From: Stictocephala bisonia
Taxonomy: Eukaryota > Arthropoda > Insecta > Hemiptera > Membracidae
Direction of reading: 5' to 3'
Length of the DNA stretch: 64,000 nucleotides
NCBI GenBank assembly: GCA_035578905.1
Contig: JAQJVL010000004.1
Span: 277,501-341,500 of the forward strand
Numbering within the stretch: position 1 is the stretch's first letter; every line of letters begins with the position of its first letter. Positions 50,259 through 63,205 of this stretch are shown piece after piece. A program made the translations under genes and the position numbers. Below the pieces are notes generated by a model, which was not told the origin of the DNA, did not search any database, and worked only from the letters and a program-made list of their open reading frames with translations.

Positions 50259-53200
50259 TGTACTTTTCTGTTTTATTACGGTTTTAAGATACATTAAATG
50301 TTTGCTAAATAGTAATGTACTACTTGTGGTTTTTTTATTTGTTATTTTACCTTAGAAAATATATTTATCTAGACATATTATTATATTGTATGAATATAAC
50401 AAATAAGGTAAAATTGTTTGCAGGATTGTTTCTGGTATCTTTACTTTGGTTACTATTCAAAGCAATTACAAAGTTCAACAAAAAATACTAATTTTATTTT
50501 CAATTTTATGAAGTTCCGTTTAAATTTTAATTATAGATATCAAACATATGTTGAGAATGTATAAACCATATTTTATATTCAATCCTCCACAGCCAATCAG
50601 CAGTGTTGACACATGGGACCGGGAGTGGTGTCATACATGACAGGAACTCGCTAGGACGGTCGGGAATTTCACTTTCCGGGAAGATGTAGTATTGATTTAA
50701 GTGGCTCATAATACAATCTTTAACCTATAATTGTTCTTGAAATTAAAGTAAATTAGTTGAACTGTTTCAACAATAAATTATACTGGTGATATTAAACTCT
50801 AAATTATGTAATACTACACTAGGTAGATTACTATAAACCCTCAAAGAGCACAGAATTATTATTAAATTACTTATGTATGACTATATAAAGAGCTTACTTT
50901 TAGTCTCAAATAAATTATAAAAATGTCTTTAGCATGTTTTAAAATTAAACTTTTACTGAAAACACGGTATCTTAATAATTTTAAATAATATTATTAATAA
51001 ATTACAATTTAGACATTAGAAAGGTGTTTTTTCTTTTATTCTTTTAAATAATTTGCACTCCTTATATTAGAGAGTACTTCTTGGGGAAATAGTAAAGATA
51101 AAAATAACCAAATTATGGGGCTCAATAAATTAAGTAAATTTATAAATTTTTAATTTAGTCATATTCATAATTCTTTTTAAAATGGAATTTACTATTGTTC
51201 GAGGTTTCAGTCAATTAATGAAATATTTTGTTGTTGTTATCGTATAGCTTTCAAAGCTATCTACCAAAATAGTAAAAATAAAAATCATAGTAATATACTA
51301 TATAAATAAAATAAAATTTTCCATACAAATTAATTGTGTCCCAGTGTTTTTAATGTTGATTTCAAAGAGCTAAATCCCGGTTACATCTAACACTTGCTTC
51401 TCCGATTGAATGAAGATCAGCTAATCACCCATGAAAAAAAAAACCCCAATGGGCAGTTACTATATATGTGATCCATAGTTAAAAGTTGGATCTAACTATG
51501 AATCTTATATCTAAAACTAAGTTAATTACTGATCTCAGAAGTATATTTTATAATTAGTTTCTTATTATATTTTAATTACTGTATATGTTTTGTAAAACCG
51601 TTATATCTGAAATTAATAATGTTTTAAATTTCATATATTTCTTATTTGATATTATATTTAATATTTGTTCCTAATTTTAAAAACGTTTAATTCAAATTGT
51701 TATGTTATTTTTTCGTTGCATTTATTATATAGACTATATGTTATATATGTCGTTAATAATAATTTATGTTATATTTATTTGGCATTATAAAATGTTTAAA
51801 TTAATTACAATTGAGTTTATAAAATATTGTAAGGATGAAATATGTGGCTCAATTTATATTATATTATATTTCATTTAGCCATAGGCTTGAGATAAAAAAT
51901 AATAACTTATGTAAATTACTGTTATGCGTTTAAATGAAATTAATCTACACTGTTATGGTCATTACGTAAATACATTGTTAACATTAAGTATAAGGAGTAT
52001 TTAAATTTCAATAAAACTCCCTGTCAACCACGCTTCAATATCAAGTAATATATACATGCCTGAAGTTCAACATAAAGATTGCCAAAATTAGAATAGTTCA
52101 GTATATGTTTGAGATAATAGTAGTCTATATCAAAGTAGTCTATACCGGGAGAGAAACCATACCAACAGATGAGCTCCAAATTCATATTTCATGACGCATC
52201 TTCTGCTCTCTGGTGTTTAATCTGATGTAACAAAATTTGCAATCAATTTTGGATTTTTTGTAAATATTTGCAATATTCAATATAGTTTGTTATTTTTAAT
52301 GTTGTGCATGATATTAAAATATCCGGGCTATTTTAATCATTTTATTTTAATCCAGCTATTATGAGCTATTTAATCCAGCTATTAAATATGTAATTAATTG
52401 TTTATAAAAGATAAATTGGCACTGTTTATTATTGTATAACATATTTGCGATTTGTAATAAAAGAACAAATGTTTATTTCAAGGACTAATTCATTTGGAAA
52501 AATCAATGTTTAATATATTGTAACAGTTAAATATTTACGTTGATTTTAGAATTATTTCATCTAAAAGTATCCCTCCTCCAACCCCCATTATTTATCACCA
52601 ATATAATGTAAAGATTATGTGTCTTTTATTATGAATTGTCTTTATTATGCATACAAGAAAACACATAAATTCTTTGTTATTGTACAAATCAAAGAGGAAA
52701 TAAAAGGAAAAATTAAAATAAAAAGATTACTTCTGGAAAATAAACAAACATTCATCTACTCGTAGGATCATATAACCTTTCAGTTTACCACGAGTTCATA
52801 ACTTACCAAAATCTCCTATTGGTCATTCCATGACTGTGTTATAACTTTAATGGCCAAGTGCATCAAATCACTATAAAAACATGTCCTAGATTGGAAATAT
52901 TTAAATACCATTATTTTTAAATTTCATATAATTATTTACTTAAACATTCATTTTAATGTAATAATACGATATCAACCCACTTAATGTTTACTTTGATGGA
53001 GAAACGTCAAGCTATATACAATATACAATTTTGTTATTTTATGTTCAATTAAATTCATTAAAATTAGATTATCCACATTTGTATTTAGAGTCGTTACGTA
53101 CTAAAATTATTTATATTTTGAAAGAGATTTAACAAATCAAATAGAAAATTCTAATCATTGTCTACCAATCATGAATAATCAAATGCTAACAGTTCACTTT

Positions 53201-54045
53201 TAAACAACAGAATAAAATAGGTTGTTCAAAATAAATTTTTTAGTTTTAGTTATTTTATCCATTTTTTTCAATTTCCATTTCAAATCTTTATATTTTATTT
53301 GGTTACACTTTAAGTACTCAGTTTTGGTCAGGGTATTTACTAACATGTGAGATGTATTACAAACACAACTTCATATCTAATACTGAGATTTCATTAATGT
53401 AATATTATTTTTAGGGTAGAAATAGCACATTTGTTATTAAAAAATAAAAAAATGAGTGTATTCAAAATAATGAATGTTTATACTGATACATAGCATTTTG
53501 TTATAATGATAAAGATTTCACATATTATTGAATAACAGGTTATATATATATTTAGCAGGCCTATAAACACTAGTTAGATATTTTACCGTCAATATGTTTA
53601 ATTTTACCTAGTATAGGTAAATTTAAAACAAATTTTTTAAATTTATTGATGAATAAAGCCATCTTTAAAACAAATACAATGGTAAATACAACAGTATGGC
53701 AGTCAACTGAAAACATGGAACAAAAGAGATAAAAACCAAGTTGAAGGACAACTGTTACAAGTTATAAGCTACAGAAGATTTTGTTTTTAAAGTTACGATA
53801 TCACTGTTCCTGCCAGTGACTGTAACGTGTTCCTAACTCCTTACTTTGATATGAGCACCCTTTATATGTCTGACTTTTAAATCCAGTGGAATAACTTTTC
53901 TTAAATTGTGGATTGGTGGTGTTTGACCAAGGATCAGTATAGTACTATTCAAAGATATAGGACTAAGAGGTAAATGAAAAAAAAAACACATGTTGAACAT
54001 TAAACATAGTAAAATTGGGCTTGTGAACGTTCAAATAAAAATAAC
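50259..54045. other. AT-rich non-coding stretch
   Basis: One GC-richer island at 50575-50700 has open frames on both strands. The minus frame includes PDRPSEFLSCMTPLPVPCVN; the plus frame follows a CCACAG acceptor-like site. It is a weak exon candidate of undecided strand. The rest, including 53680-53950, shows nothing recognisable. Confidence 0.45.
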
Positions 54046-54397
54046 ACTTGAAAAAAGTGTTACTTGTATTTTTTTAGCATATGCGGATGAATGTGTTATC
54101 ATCGACAAGTCGAAGGAAGAATTACAAGAGATAATATAAGTAGTAGAAACAGCAGTATGGAAAATTGGATTATTGGTTAACCTTTCAAAAACTGAGTATT
54201 TAATTGTTATTGGTAAGAGAATAAATCATGGCAGAAACATAACAATTTGGAATAATTGCTACAAGAGAGTTCAAGAGGTTAAATAGCTAGCAACTATATT
54301 GACCGAAAATTCCACCAGTGAAACAGAAATGTATTAGTATTCTGTTTCACTCGATAATATACTAATTATTATTAGTACAGTTCATATTATTTTGTAC

Positions 54398-54415
54398 AGT
54401 TCCTAAAGCCAGATT
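54398..54415. repeat. Left target-site duplication of the nested LINE
   Basis: AGTTCCTAAAGCCAGATT, identical to 54872-54889. It lies directly outside the 3' tail of the minus-strand LINE. Confidence 0.9.
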
Positions 54416-54871
54416 CCATCCATCCATATCCGTTCCCGTTCCAGATTAGTCCTGGGTCGGGGTATCAGCCAGCCTCCTCCATCTACTTCTGTCTTCCCAC
54501 AGCTTCTCCTCGCAAATCGTGTTCCATTGTGCTCCTCTCCTTCCTATGTCCCCAATCACATCATCTTTCCATCTCACTCTCGGTCGTCCTCTTGGTCTTC
54601 TACCAACAATGGCCAATTCTTCCATTCTCCTTGGCACTCTAGACGCATCCATCCTTTTCACGTGTCCAAGCCATTTGATCCTAGATCTTTCTATTCTCAC
54701 CCTTAAGCTTTCATTGACCAAACCTTCCCTTATCTCCTCATTCCGGATTCTGTCACGCCTACTTCTTCCTTTAATTGCCCTCAGGAAAGCCATCTCACCC
54801 GCCTGTATTCTACTCCACTCTTTTTCTGTCATTTTCCACGTCTCTGCTGCATACGTGAGAGCGGGCCTATA
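54416..54871 (-). mobile_element. 5'-truncated RTE-type LINE nested in the older LINE
   Basis: The minus-strand frame encodes TYAAETWKMTEKEWSRIQ, GEMAFLRAIKGRSRRDRIRN, RIKWLGHVKRMDASRVPRR and RRPRGRPRVRWKDD, ending in a stop at 54446-54448. This is the region C-terminal to the reverse transcriptase domain of RTE-like elements. The 3' untranslated part is only about 30 bases and ends in a GGAT repeat (54416-54427 read in reverse), as usual for the clade. The insert is flanked by a perfect 18-bp target duplication. The apparent ATG at 54913 and the first 14 or so residues come from the host copy, not from the element. No internal stops, so it is young compared with its host. Confidence 0.9.
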
Positions 54872-54889
54872 AGTTCCTAAAGCCAGATT
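54872..54889. repeat. Right target-site duplication of the nested LINE
   Basis: AGTTCCTAAAGCCAGATT, next to the truncated 5' end of the nested element. Reading on (…GCAAGCAGCAAATAGAAGCC) restores the older LINE's frame. Confidence 0.9.
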
Positions 54890-55460
54890 GCAAGCAGCAA
54901 ATAGAAGCCTCAATGCACTTAATAAAATACTAAGCTAAATAGACATTTCTCGTGAACTTAAATTAAGACTATACAAAACATTGATTTTCCCCGTTTCTTT
55001 TGTATAGTTGCCAAACATGGATCACACGTAACACGGACCTGATTCGACTCTTATATTTGAAAGAAGAGTGCTATTGAAGATTTTTGGCCCATTTCTTGAC
55101 TTAAAAACAGTAGAATGGAGAAGAAGACATAATGAAGAACTGTACAATTTGTATCAAGAACCAAAAATTATAGGAGGTTTATGGAATGGGCTGGAGTTTT
55201 GTAGGAGATTGGAATGGGCTGGACATGTGGTTAGAATGAGTGAGGAGAGATTTTCTAGGATGACTATGGATATGGCAGTGGAGGGAAGAAGACCAGTGGG
55301 GAGACCTAGTAAGAGGTGGGTGGATGGAGTAAGGACAGACTTACAACTGGGACCCTGGCCGAACTGGTGGACAACGGCAATGGACAGACGACAATGGATA
55401 GACCTAGTAGTGACATCGCGTGGTCCTCTGGGGCTCATCGCGTAAAGAAAAGTAAGTAAA

Positions 55461-56328
55461 AAAAGTATTAAATAATTTTGAATAACTTTCAGATTGTTGT
55501 CCTCTTATAATAATAAAAAAAAATAATTTATTATAACAGCCGATGAACAATATAGGCTACTTGAACTTTGTCTTACATTATTATGAGTCGATTCATTGTT
55601 TCATGTGAAAGTTTACCCTCCACATGATTTGTTAATACATTTATGAAAACTTATAAAAAGTCTGAGTTTCAAGCATAGATATCTATAAATGGTCTTTGGG
55701 TACTTTATTTGTTATTAGCTAATAATTATATTATGACACTTTCAGGTCTTCTCAATAACTTATCTAAGAAGCTCATATATTATTTGGTTTTACTATAGAT
55801 TTTTATAAGCTGGAAAGAAACATATTCATTAAATAAGAACAAACCCTGCCAGTACATTCAAATTCTTAATTTACTTAATTACTTATTTAATTTTTTTTTA
55901 ATTAACCCCGTCTAATCTATCCCTCTACTTTTACAATGAAAGACCCACTTTTAATGGAATATATTTTAATTTAACAAGTACGGCCTATTACTTGTTAAAA
56001 AACTACGTATATCATTCTAAAAACTAGGAAAATACAATAAAAAGTTATATTTGTATTACATTTAGTAATTAACTTGTTAGAAATATTTTAAAATAATCTA
56101 TTGTTACTATAACTGGTGAAAATACGTTGAAAATATTGAATATTGAGTAATTATTAGCTGTTATCTGTGAAATCTCCTATCGTGGGTTTTTAAAGACTTT
56201 AATTATTTAATTGCCCTTGTATTACTAACAAAATTGTGCGTAGTTTTATACAATTATATTTGCATTTCTCTGAAACAGCACGTAATTAATTGTCATAAAT
56301 GCACACAAAACTATAATTTCATGGATTT
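55461..56328. other. AT-rich non-coding stretch
   Basis: Nothing recognised. Confidence 0.5.
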
Positions 56329-56372
56329 GATTATATTGTCTTATGTACTTGCATACATAAGACAATATAATC
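56329..56372. other. Perfect 19-bp hairpin
   Basis: GATTATATTGTCTTATGTA (56329-56347), six-base loop CTTGCA, then the exact complement (56354-56372). There is no T-run after it. It could be a palindrome born by inverted duplication or, if transcribed, a small hairpin RNA. There is no evidence for a function. Confidence 0.8.
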
Positions 56373-56406
56373 AACCTATTGTAAATTAAGTTGTTACACT
56401 TCTGAT

Positions 56407-56428
56407 CAACAATATGATCATATTGTTG
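56407..56428. other. Perfect 22-bp palindrome
   Basis: CAACAATATGA/TCATATTGTTG, with a central TGATCA, 34 bp after the hairpin at 56329-56372. Confidence 0.85.
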
Positions 56429-56749
56429 TATGATCAACTGCTTTGATCAAAGAAATCAAAAGTGTTAATCTGGGAAAATAAGACGTCCAAGTATACATAA
56501 CGTTATAACATTGCACAAATGTTAATTTAGACTTAACGTTGAAAGATGTTTTATGGTTAACATTATCGTTTCTTACTCATTTTCACTGTAATGTTCAGCA
56601 TGGTAACGTAACATTAAAAACATTGAGTGTACAGTAATTAGTTAACATTTTGCCAAAATCTATATTGAGTGGCAAGGCTTTTAAAGTTATAACAAGGCTT
56701 ATAAATAAATAAGCCAATTTTCAGACTTACCCGGGCACCAGTAATGTCC

Positions 56750-56962
56750 AGTAGCATTGACCCACCCGCCCGCCTATACGCGTACAGTAGCATTGACCCA
56801 CCGGCCCACCCATACACGTAAAATAGGATTGACCCACCCGCCCGCCTATACACGTAAAATAGGATTGACCCACCCGCCCACCTATACACGTAAAATAGGA
56901 TTGACCCACCGCCCGCCTATACGCGTACAGTAGCATTGACCCACCCACCGCTGCATACATAC
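56750..56962 (-). repeat. 36-bp G-rich minisatellite array, ~6 units
   Basis: Read on the minus strand the unit is GTGTATAGGCGGGCGGGTGG + GTCAATCCTATTTTAC (36 bp). Some units have GTCAATGCTACTGTAC instead, closer to the big array. It is the same core as at 8996, 24342, 41357 and 43925, in opposite orientation. Short open frames over it are artefacts. Confidence 0.93.
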
Positions 56963-58039
56963 ACATAAAGCTGTAACATAAAACTGTAACATACTATCAC
57001 GTTTTATTTATTTATCTTTTTCTTACATATAGTTTCTCATACTTTGTTACATAACAAAACGTTTTTACAAGTAATAAGTGTATTTTGTTATTTGTTTGCC
57101 TTTCAATATATTTTTCCCTTTGCTTTTTAAGCACCTGTTATGTTCATCACAAATTGACTTGAACTATTTTACAACGGAGTTCATTTACAATATACTATGT
57201 TTTTTAGTGAAAATTAAAATAATCATAATAACGGAATCATTTTATAATTATTTAAACTATTAAAATACATAACGCCTTTAGTTAATAATGTAAAATTGCA
57301 ACTTGGATGAATTCAAGACGACTGACAACACCTAGATAAAAGAGGACAGAACAAGAGAGCAGGCTGGCCCAATTTAGCGAGTGGTGGTTAACTCGATCGT
57401 TGCCTGTGTAAACCAACTGCCCCCGTGTTTCTTGTTTCTTAATTGTAGAAGACTTAGTGGACTTGGGCATTCTTTGTCTTGACAAGGCTTTATTGAGACT
57501 GTCTTCGAGTAATTAAACTAATCTAAAGTATTTATATTTCCACTAATAAATTTGACTGTTTTTAGTAAATTAATGGTTTAAATTAACCTACAACTAAAAT
57601 TGTTCATAGTGAAACACCCGGACAAAAAAGCAAAGAAGTTGTAAATTTAATTTTTTATGAAATTAAAGCGTGGATATGGCCTTTGTTAAGTGTTGTAACA
57701 TTATTTTGTTGTATTTTTCTTTTTATTTTGTTAGATATAATTATACATTATTTAATTTCTTTAACTTCATACTACTTGAAACTTGTTTGATATATTTCAG
57801 TTTTGATTTTGTGATAGACGTTGTTTAAAAGACACTGCTTAAATATATGAAGTTTTATAATATTATTTTGTTGTATTTTTCTTTGAAACAATTAGTTTAA
57901 TTTTAGCATTTGATCTGCTATTTCCATTGTAAATATTGGTTTATGTCTCTTCACAGACTAACAAGTAACGTAGGACACCTGCTAAATAACCAATGAGGTT
58001 TTACTACCGAAAAGTATATTAAATATTTTAAATTCTTTT
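56963..58039. other. AT-rich non-coding stretch
   Basis: A 67-codon minus frame (57282-57485) begins MPKSTKSSTIKKQET five residues after its ATG and lies in a slightly GC-richer patch. No family recognised. Nothing else seen. Confidence 0.45.
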
Positions 58040-58345
58040 TGTAGAGCTAGTAGTCGAGCTGCCTAATGTTTCAGGACTGTGTTACAGATACCGCATATTC
58101 GAATGCTGATAACCTATAAATATTAGTTTTACTATCAGTTATACTCAACTTGTACTTTTCTAGCTCTCCCTGTCATTCAGCTAATTTTCCCTGGCAGTTG
58201 GACTATTAATAAATGGCCCCTTTTGAGGAACAGTCGAACTTCATTAGTAACTAGACTACACAGGTCATCCACACTCATGTTATCATTCATATTCGCCTTA
58301 CAATAAGCAAAAAGGTGTGACAGCGTTTCATATGTAAGAAAATAA
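58040..58345 (+). repeat. tRNA-related SINE-like repeat, copy 7
   Basis: Starts with an A-box-like TAGTAGTCGAGCTG and a B-box-like TATTCGAATGC. It then continues TTGGACTATTAATAAATGGC, GAACAGTCGAACTTCATTAG, ACTAGACTACACAGGTCATC and CACACTCATG, ending with a GCGTTTCATATGTAAGAAAA segment shared with copy 4. Confidence 0.65.
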
Positions 58346-61300
58346 GAATTCAAGATCAACACTCTATGGGGAATTGGCAGATAAAATTTAAAAATGTGAT
58401 CGAATTTCATTTTAAAAAACTACACACATTTTCCAACTACTAGGAATAAATCATAATGTTTTAAAACACATATTATTAGTTGACCAGAATTAATTATCTT
58501 ACCATCAAATAAAACAAATAAAAACACGTTCCTCAATTAGGCTTATGGATGTATTTATTTTGATCTACAAACTTTATTTTGTTTCTATCAAATAGCGCTG
58601 AGTAATAACATTAAACAACATCGAAATTTTTTTATGATAACATAATGGATTTCATAGTTTTATACCATACATTTTGTTTTAAGAGATCAAAGATATTATA
58701 TTCTGGACAAGTAAATTGAAATCTATCACCAAATAAACTGTATGGTTAATATATTTCCTAAAATATGGATAATCTGTCAACATTATAGAGGTCCTAAAAA
58801 CACCCTGACCAAGTGATGGACTTAACTATGTTGACATTTTACATTGTCTGAGTATACACCTCAGGTAACTTCAGGTAGTTCTGGCCGAGAATACAAGTCT
58901 GATTATATTCCTGTAAATTCAACTAATAAATAGCAATCGTAAAGCTAGGGTCCGTCTGAAAAGTGATGAATTACAGAATACTTTTAAAAAGAAATACGTG
59001 TTACGTAATATGTATACAATTGAATATACAGTATATTGAGAATAAATGATGTAGATGTGCTGATGATTATTTTTCAGTTAAAACGATCGTCCTGACGTTA
59101 TTTATGAGAGTGTTTGAAAAAAACTGATTTTTTCATTATTAAAATGAATTTTTTCAAACGAATAATTTAAAATTATCAAAATGGTTTGGATTAAAAAATC
59201 CTGTATGTTATATTTATGGTGACATAAAAGGAAGAGAAAGGATACAAATTAACTACACTCGTTTAAAGAATAGTTTTTCGAAAGAGTAAATGAAACGTGT
59301 ATTATATTCTGTTATTGTTTGTTTTTTTAATTGTGTTATCAAAAATAATGTGGAAAAAATGAAAGTAATTCCAACCTTTAAAAACAAATATACAACAAAT
59401 AGTCTTAGATAATAACCTGATAACTTTTAGAGGTATTGGGGTCATGAATAAAAAAATATCTAAAGATTATAATTAAATTGTACTGTGAAACTATCAGATG
59501 CTCTTCGCTCTCTGTAGTGTCTGTCAACCACAGCTGACTTGTCTAAACTAGATAACAATGTTCGCAATTGTTTATAGTTTTCAAACTATGTGTTAGATTA
59601 GTTATAAACACCCTGGTCATAATTATTTTTTAGCGATAAAACTTTATACATCATTACTACATCTATCAATCAAATTTTTGAATTAACTACCACTTTTATG
59701 TTACTTTAGACTCAGGGGATAGCCTACTAGGAGTTAGAAGAAAATCTTAAATAAGAGCATAAGTCGATTAACATGAGAAAAAGCTCTTTTGTAATTATTA
59801 TTTTTACAAAACTTGCTTCAGCTTTATGTATTATAAAGAAATGTAAGAACAATAATATATATGTTACGTTTATTCCATCCCACACCAATCACATATTTGG
59901 CTTTACATTTTCACATGCATACAGACCGTGATATAAGCAATTATATGGTTAAAACAACACTAGGCGCGTGTCCATTATATCCCAAACTGTTACAACTAGT
60001 GCATAGAAACGTGTATAAGAAATCCTCATTTTTTAATAATACTTTAGTAAATCAAAAAAAAAGAACAAATTTACCCCCTAAGTTTTAGTGTTAACTTTTT
60101 CCAACTGTTACTTGTTTAAATAATATATTTCAAATAGTTATATTTTGATTAAAACTAAGTATAGTCATCAGATATAATGGATGTGTATGGTCCCAATCCG
60201 TTCAAACGCTATAAACAAACTAAAATGTCATAAAGGCATTTGTGCATTAATATATTTATGAACAATAATCATAATTCTGGTTACATTTTATAACATATTC
60301 AGTATAATTTTAACATATTTTTAATATAATAATTATTATAATGAAGCTTCGGACTTTAAAATGCAGACTTTGTCAAGTTCCGGTCCACCAGGTCTTTGAG
60401 CTTAGAATGTTCAGGCTTTGGATATCGAGGCATTAGGTTTTAGTTCTCCGAAATGTAAGAAGTTGTAGTGCGGATCGTTTCCCAGTAAATACACAACCCC
60501 CTCGCCCGCTAGACGACCCCCTTTCTATTTTTAATGGACTAATGGAACCACCGGTTGTGATTTCTAAACCACTAGATTATATAATACTTAACTTATATAA
60601 TACTTAACACTTTTTCCATTGATTGTTAATGTGTTACCCATCTTTAAGATGTTATTCATATAATAATTAATTCTCAGTATCTTGTGATATTTATCCCAGA
60701 TACAATTTATCAGAATGAGTAAGATGAATATGGAAGCCATTTGTGCAAAGATAATAAAGGTATTCAATGGATTTAGATTATAAGTCAAAATTATTTAGAT
60801 TATATTGATCTGGAGTGTTATAAAACATACATTTACATATTTTTTGACATGGTTACCATTCAAATTATGATGACGATCAAATATGTAGACGTATCAAACA
60901 TATTTAGGAAAATTACTTGTTACATTTGTTGTTGTCTATAAAAATGTGTCTTTTATTTATATTATTGTTTCAATTTACCTTTGTTGTACTTCACTTCACA
61001 TTTACAAAACCCATAATGAGGTTTAGGAAGAGCGTTATTTATATGGAAATGACTGTCAACAGAGAAAAGGGCGCAGTATCTTGCTCCCTTTGGCTCAGCC
61101 AAACTTGTTATCATATACCGTTCAGCTGACTGAGCCTAAATCGGGTTGTTTTCTTTTCTCGCTTTAGCAAAAAACTTATCTTTGAATTGAAAATCTAGAG
61201 GAATCCAATAATATAAATACATAGAGAGTTCCACTTTTCTTCTTGTTTTAATTTTTGGCTTTTTCTGTATTAGACTTCATATAACGAAAAGAGTAGTATA

Positions 61301-62932
61301 TCTAACATTTATTAAGCATTCTATTGTACTTTTATTAGTTATTAAAGTATACACTACACCTTGTGCATTAAATTGTTGTAAAGGAGATAAGCTGGAAGTT
61401 AAAAAAAATTTATGTAATTTTAATTGTACTTATTTCTTGTTGGAATTGTGGAAATAAATTTCTTTCTTCTTTCATTTCATAATACAGTAGTTGATATTGA
61501 TATATTTAACGATTTTCTTAGTTAAAACAATACATAAATGTATATATTATGTTAAATAACTGTAAATAGACTAATTATTATAATGTTTTATTATTTTTTA
61601 ATTTTTTTAAAAATTGGTTATTTGATTTTTTTTATATAATAATAGACTCTATTGGTTTTTATTTAGACATTTTAATGCTACTCCCATACATATTATGCCA
61701 CTGATACAGCTCTATTGTACTATAAAAAATATACTTGTTTCCTGTAAAGACATTTGTAGCATTAACGCTGTTCTTTAATCCCTAGTGAATTGAAATAAAC
61801 TGCAGTCATTTTGTCAAAATACTATAAGAAAAAGCTTTCCGAGTTTAATATATCAATAAATAGTTTATATACGTCATTATTTTCGACACTTTATTAATTA
61901 ACATATTTATGAGAGTTAAGGAAAAACCATTTGTCTTTTGTGATTTAGAGAAAACCATTAATATGTAAGACATAACGCACAAGCAGGAGACAGAAAATAA
62001 TTTGCAATAAAGAGACAAGGCTAATTAAAATTTTAAAATCATGAAAATATTCAGAAAAGAAAACTGTATTTAAAACTTGATTTAACATTTTAATTTGCTC
62101 TGGAATCAATTAAAGTTACGTACCAAAGTCAACCACGATAAACATGAGCATTAGCTTGTAAACTGTACAATGAAGCACATAAAGGAAATATAGATTTCGT
62201 TTTTCTTTTAACCAAAATTTTACTGTGTGGTTTCATTTGGTAAACCATCTAAATTATTATGATTTAAATAAATCCGCGGAATTCTAATTGTAATGTAAAA
62301 TTGGCACTTCAGCCGAACTGGAGTCCTTGTGTTATTCGGTCTTAACCAATTTACTGCTGACTTCTTATTATTTTACCATTGATTCATTGAAATATATGTA
62401 TAACAACGTCATTCAATAAAAATGGTCTTTCAATTGTGCTTTTTTTTAAAGGAAGAAAATAAAAATTTGGCAAAATGAAGAGGTTGTCATTTAATGTTGT
62501 ACTATGGTAAAAGAATAGTAATTTTTGAAATCCTCCAGTTTTAGAGTAGTGTTGAGGTTGTATCGCAATAAGACGTTCCAGGTAACAAGTGTACTTAGTT
62601 TTTATACGCAATCAGAGTTTCATCTAACTGAAGACTGACTAATATCGTTAAAACAGGTGACTAAATAATACCTTTTATTAATTTAAGGTGCTATGACTTA
62701 TATACTCCTTTGTGCTCAGACTTTTAGGTCAGAGGTAAGTATTGAGTTGACAATTTTCTTTTTTGACAAATAGTTTGCTAAATATTCATACAATTGTGAC
62801 CCTTGTAAACAAAGGTTCAGAGAAATTTAATGTTTGGTAAAATGATAAATAAAGACAAAACACGAAAAAAGTTGCTAAAACCATCTACGAACTAGGTGGA
62901 TTTCTGTTTCTTCCTTTTTTTAGTACATTATA
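58346..62932. other. AT-rich non-coding stretch
   Basis: GC-richer patches at 60345-60560 and 61000-61160 show no splice-site-bounded open frame. No tandem array or inverted-repeat element recognised. Confidence 0.5.
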
Positions 62933-63068
62933 GTGTGTTCTTCAAAAATTGATGCTACAATGGAGACCTACTGTTTTTTTTCTTTTATACATATAAATGA
63001 GTTAATGTTTATATTTTTCCTGAACTTATTTATATTAGTTTCTTTATCATCATATTACGTTTCGGTAG

Positions 63069-63205
63069 GAGTAAAATACAAATATTCATTATTCATTTGG
63101 AATTCACAAAGTAATGCCGAGTCAGATTCCTTTGTGAATCCTTCTAGAATGAAGAAGGTAAAGGTGGATAACGGAAATCTATCACAATATTTGAACATGT
63201 TGTAA
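63069..63205 (+). CDS. Candidate 3'-terminal coding exon, unidentified gene
   Basis: A pyrimidine-rich run (TTTCTTTATCATCATATTACG) ends in TTTCGGTAG at 63068, and an open frame continues to a TAA at 63203-63205. The last part reads SQSNAESDSFVNPSRMKKVK, then ends with NLSQYLNML, which looks like protein more than the AT-rich background does. The exon starts with two bases completing a codon, phase 1, as does the exon at 2455. AATAAA follows at 63541-63546. Alternatively the frame starts at the ATG at 62933 and encodes a 90-residue protein with one hydrophobic segment (about residues 25-48). I recognise no family, and either reading may be wrong. Confidence 0.3.

Larger units (their letters stand above)
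54046..55460 (+). pseudogene. RTE-type LINE relic, interrupted by a second LINE
   Basis: Decayed reverse transcriptase sequence. Around 54083-54230 it reads AYADECVII, then SKEELQEI, then GLLVNLSKTEYLIV. This corresponds to the YADD active-site region and its downstream helix, with the second Asp replaced by Glu. After the nested insertion it continues RLQAANRSLNALNKIL, LKLRLYKTLIFPV and FERRVLLKIFGP. It then runs in an intact 125-codon frame (55068-55445) with WRRRHNEELYNLYQEPKI, RLEWAGHVVRMSEERF and GRRPVGRPSKRW. This is the C-terminal layout of RTE-clade LINEs. Several stops precede 55068. The stop at 55443-55445 is followed at once by a short GTAA/A-rich tail, also typical of RTE elements. 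The 5' part is missing. Confidence 0.85.

Noticed and set aside
49132..50297. Repeat-protein frames over the 60-bp array
   Set aside because: Open on both strands because the unit is a multiple of 3; frames are broken by the one-base deletions, which are tolerated; no start or splice context.
54872..54913. N-terminal residues of the 155-codon frame as part of the nested LINE
   Set aside because: They come from the target duplication and the older host LINE read on the opposite strand; the element itself starts at 54871.
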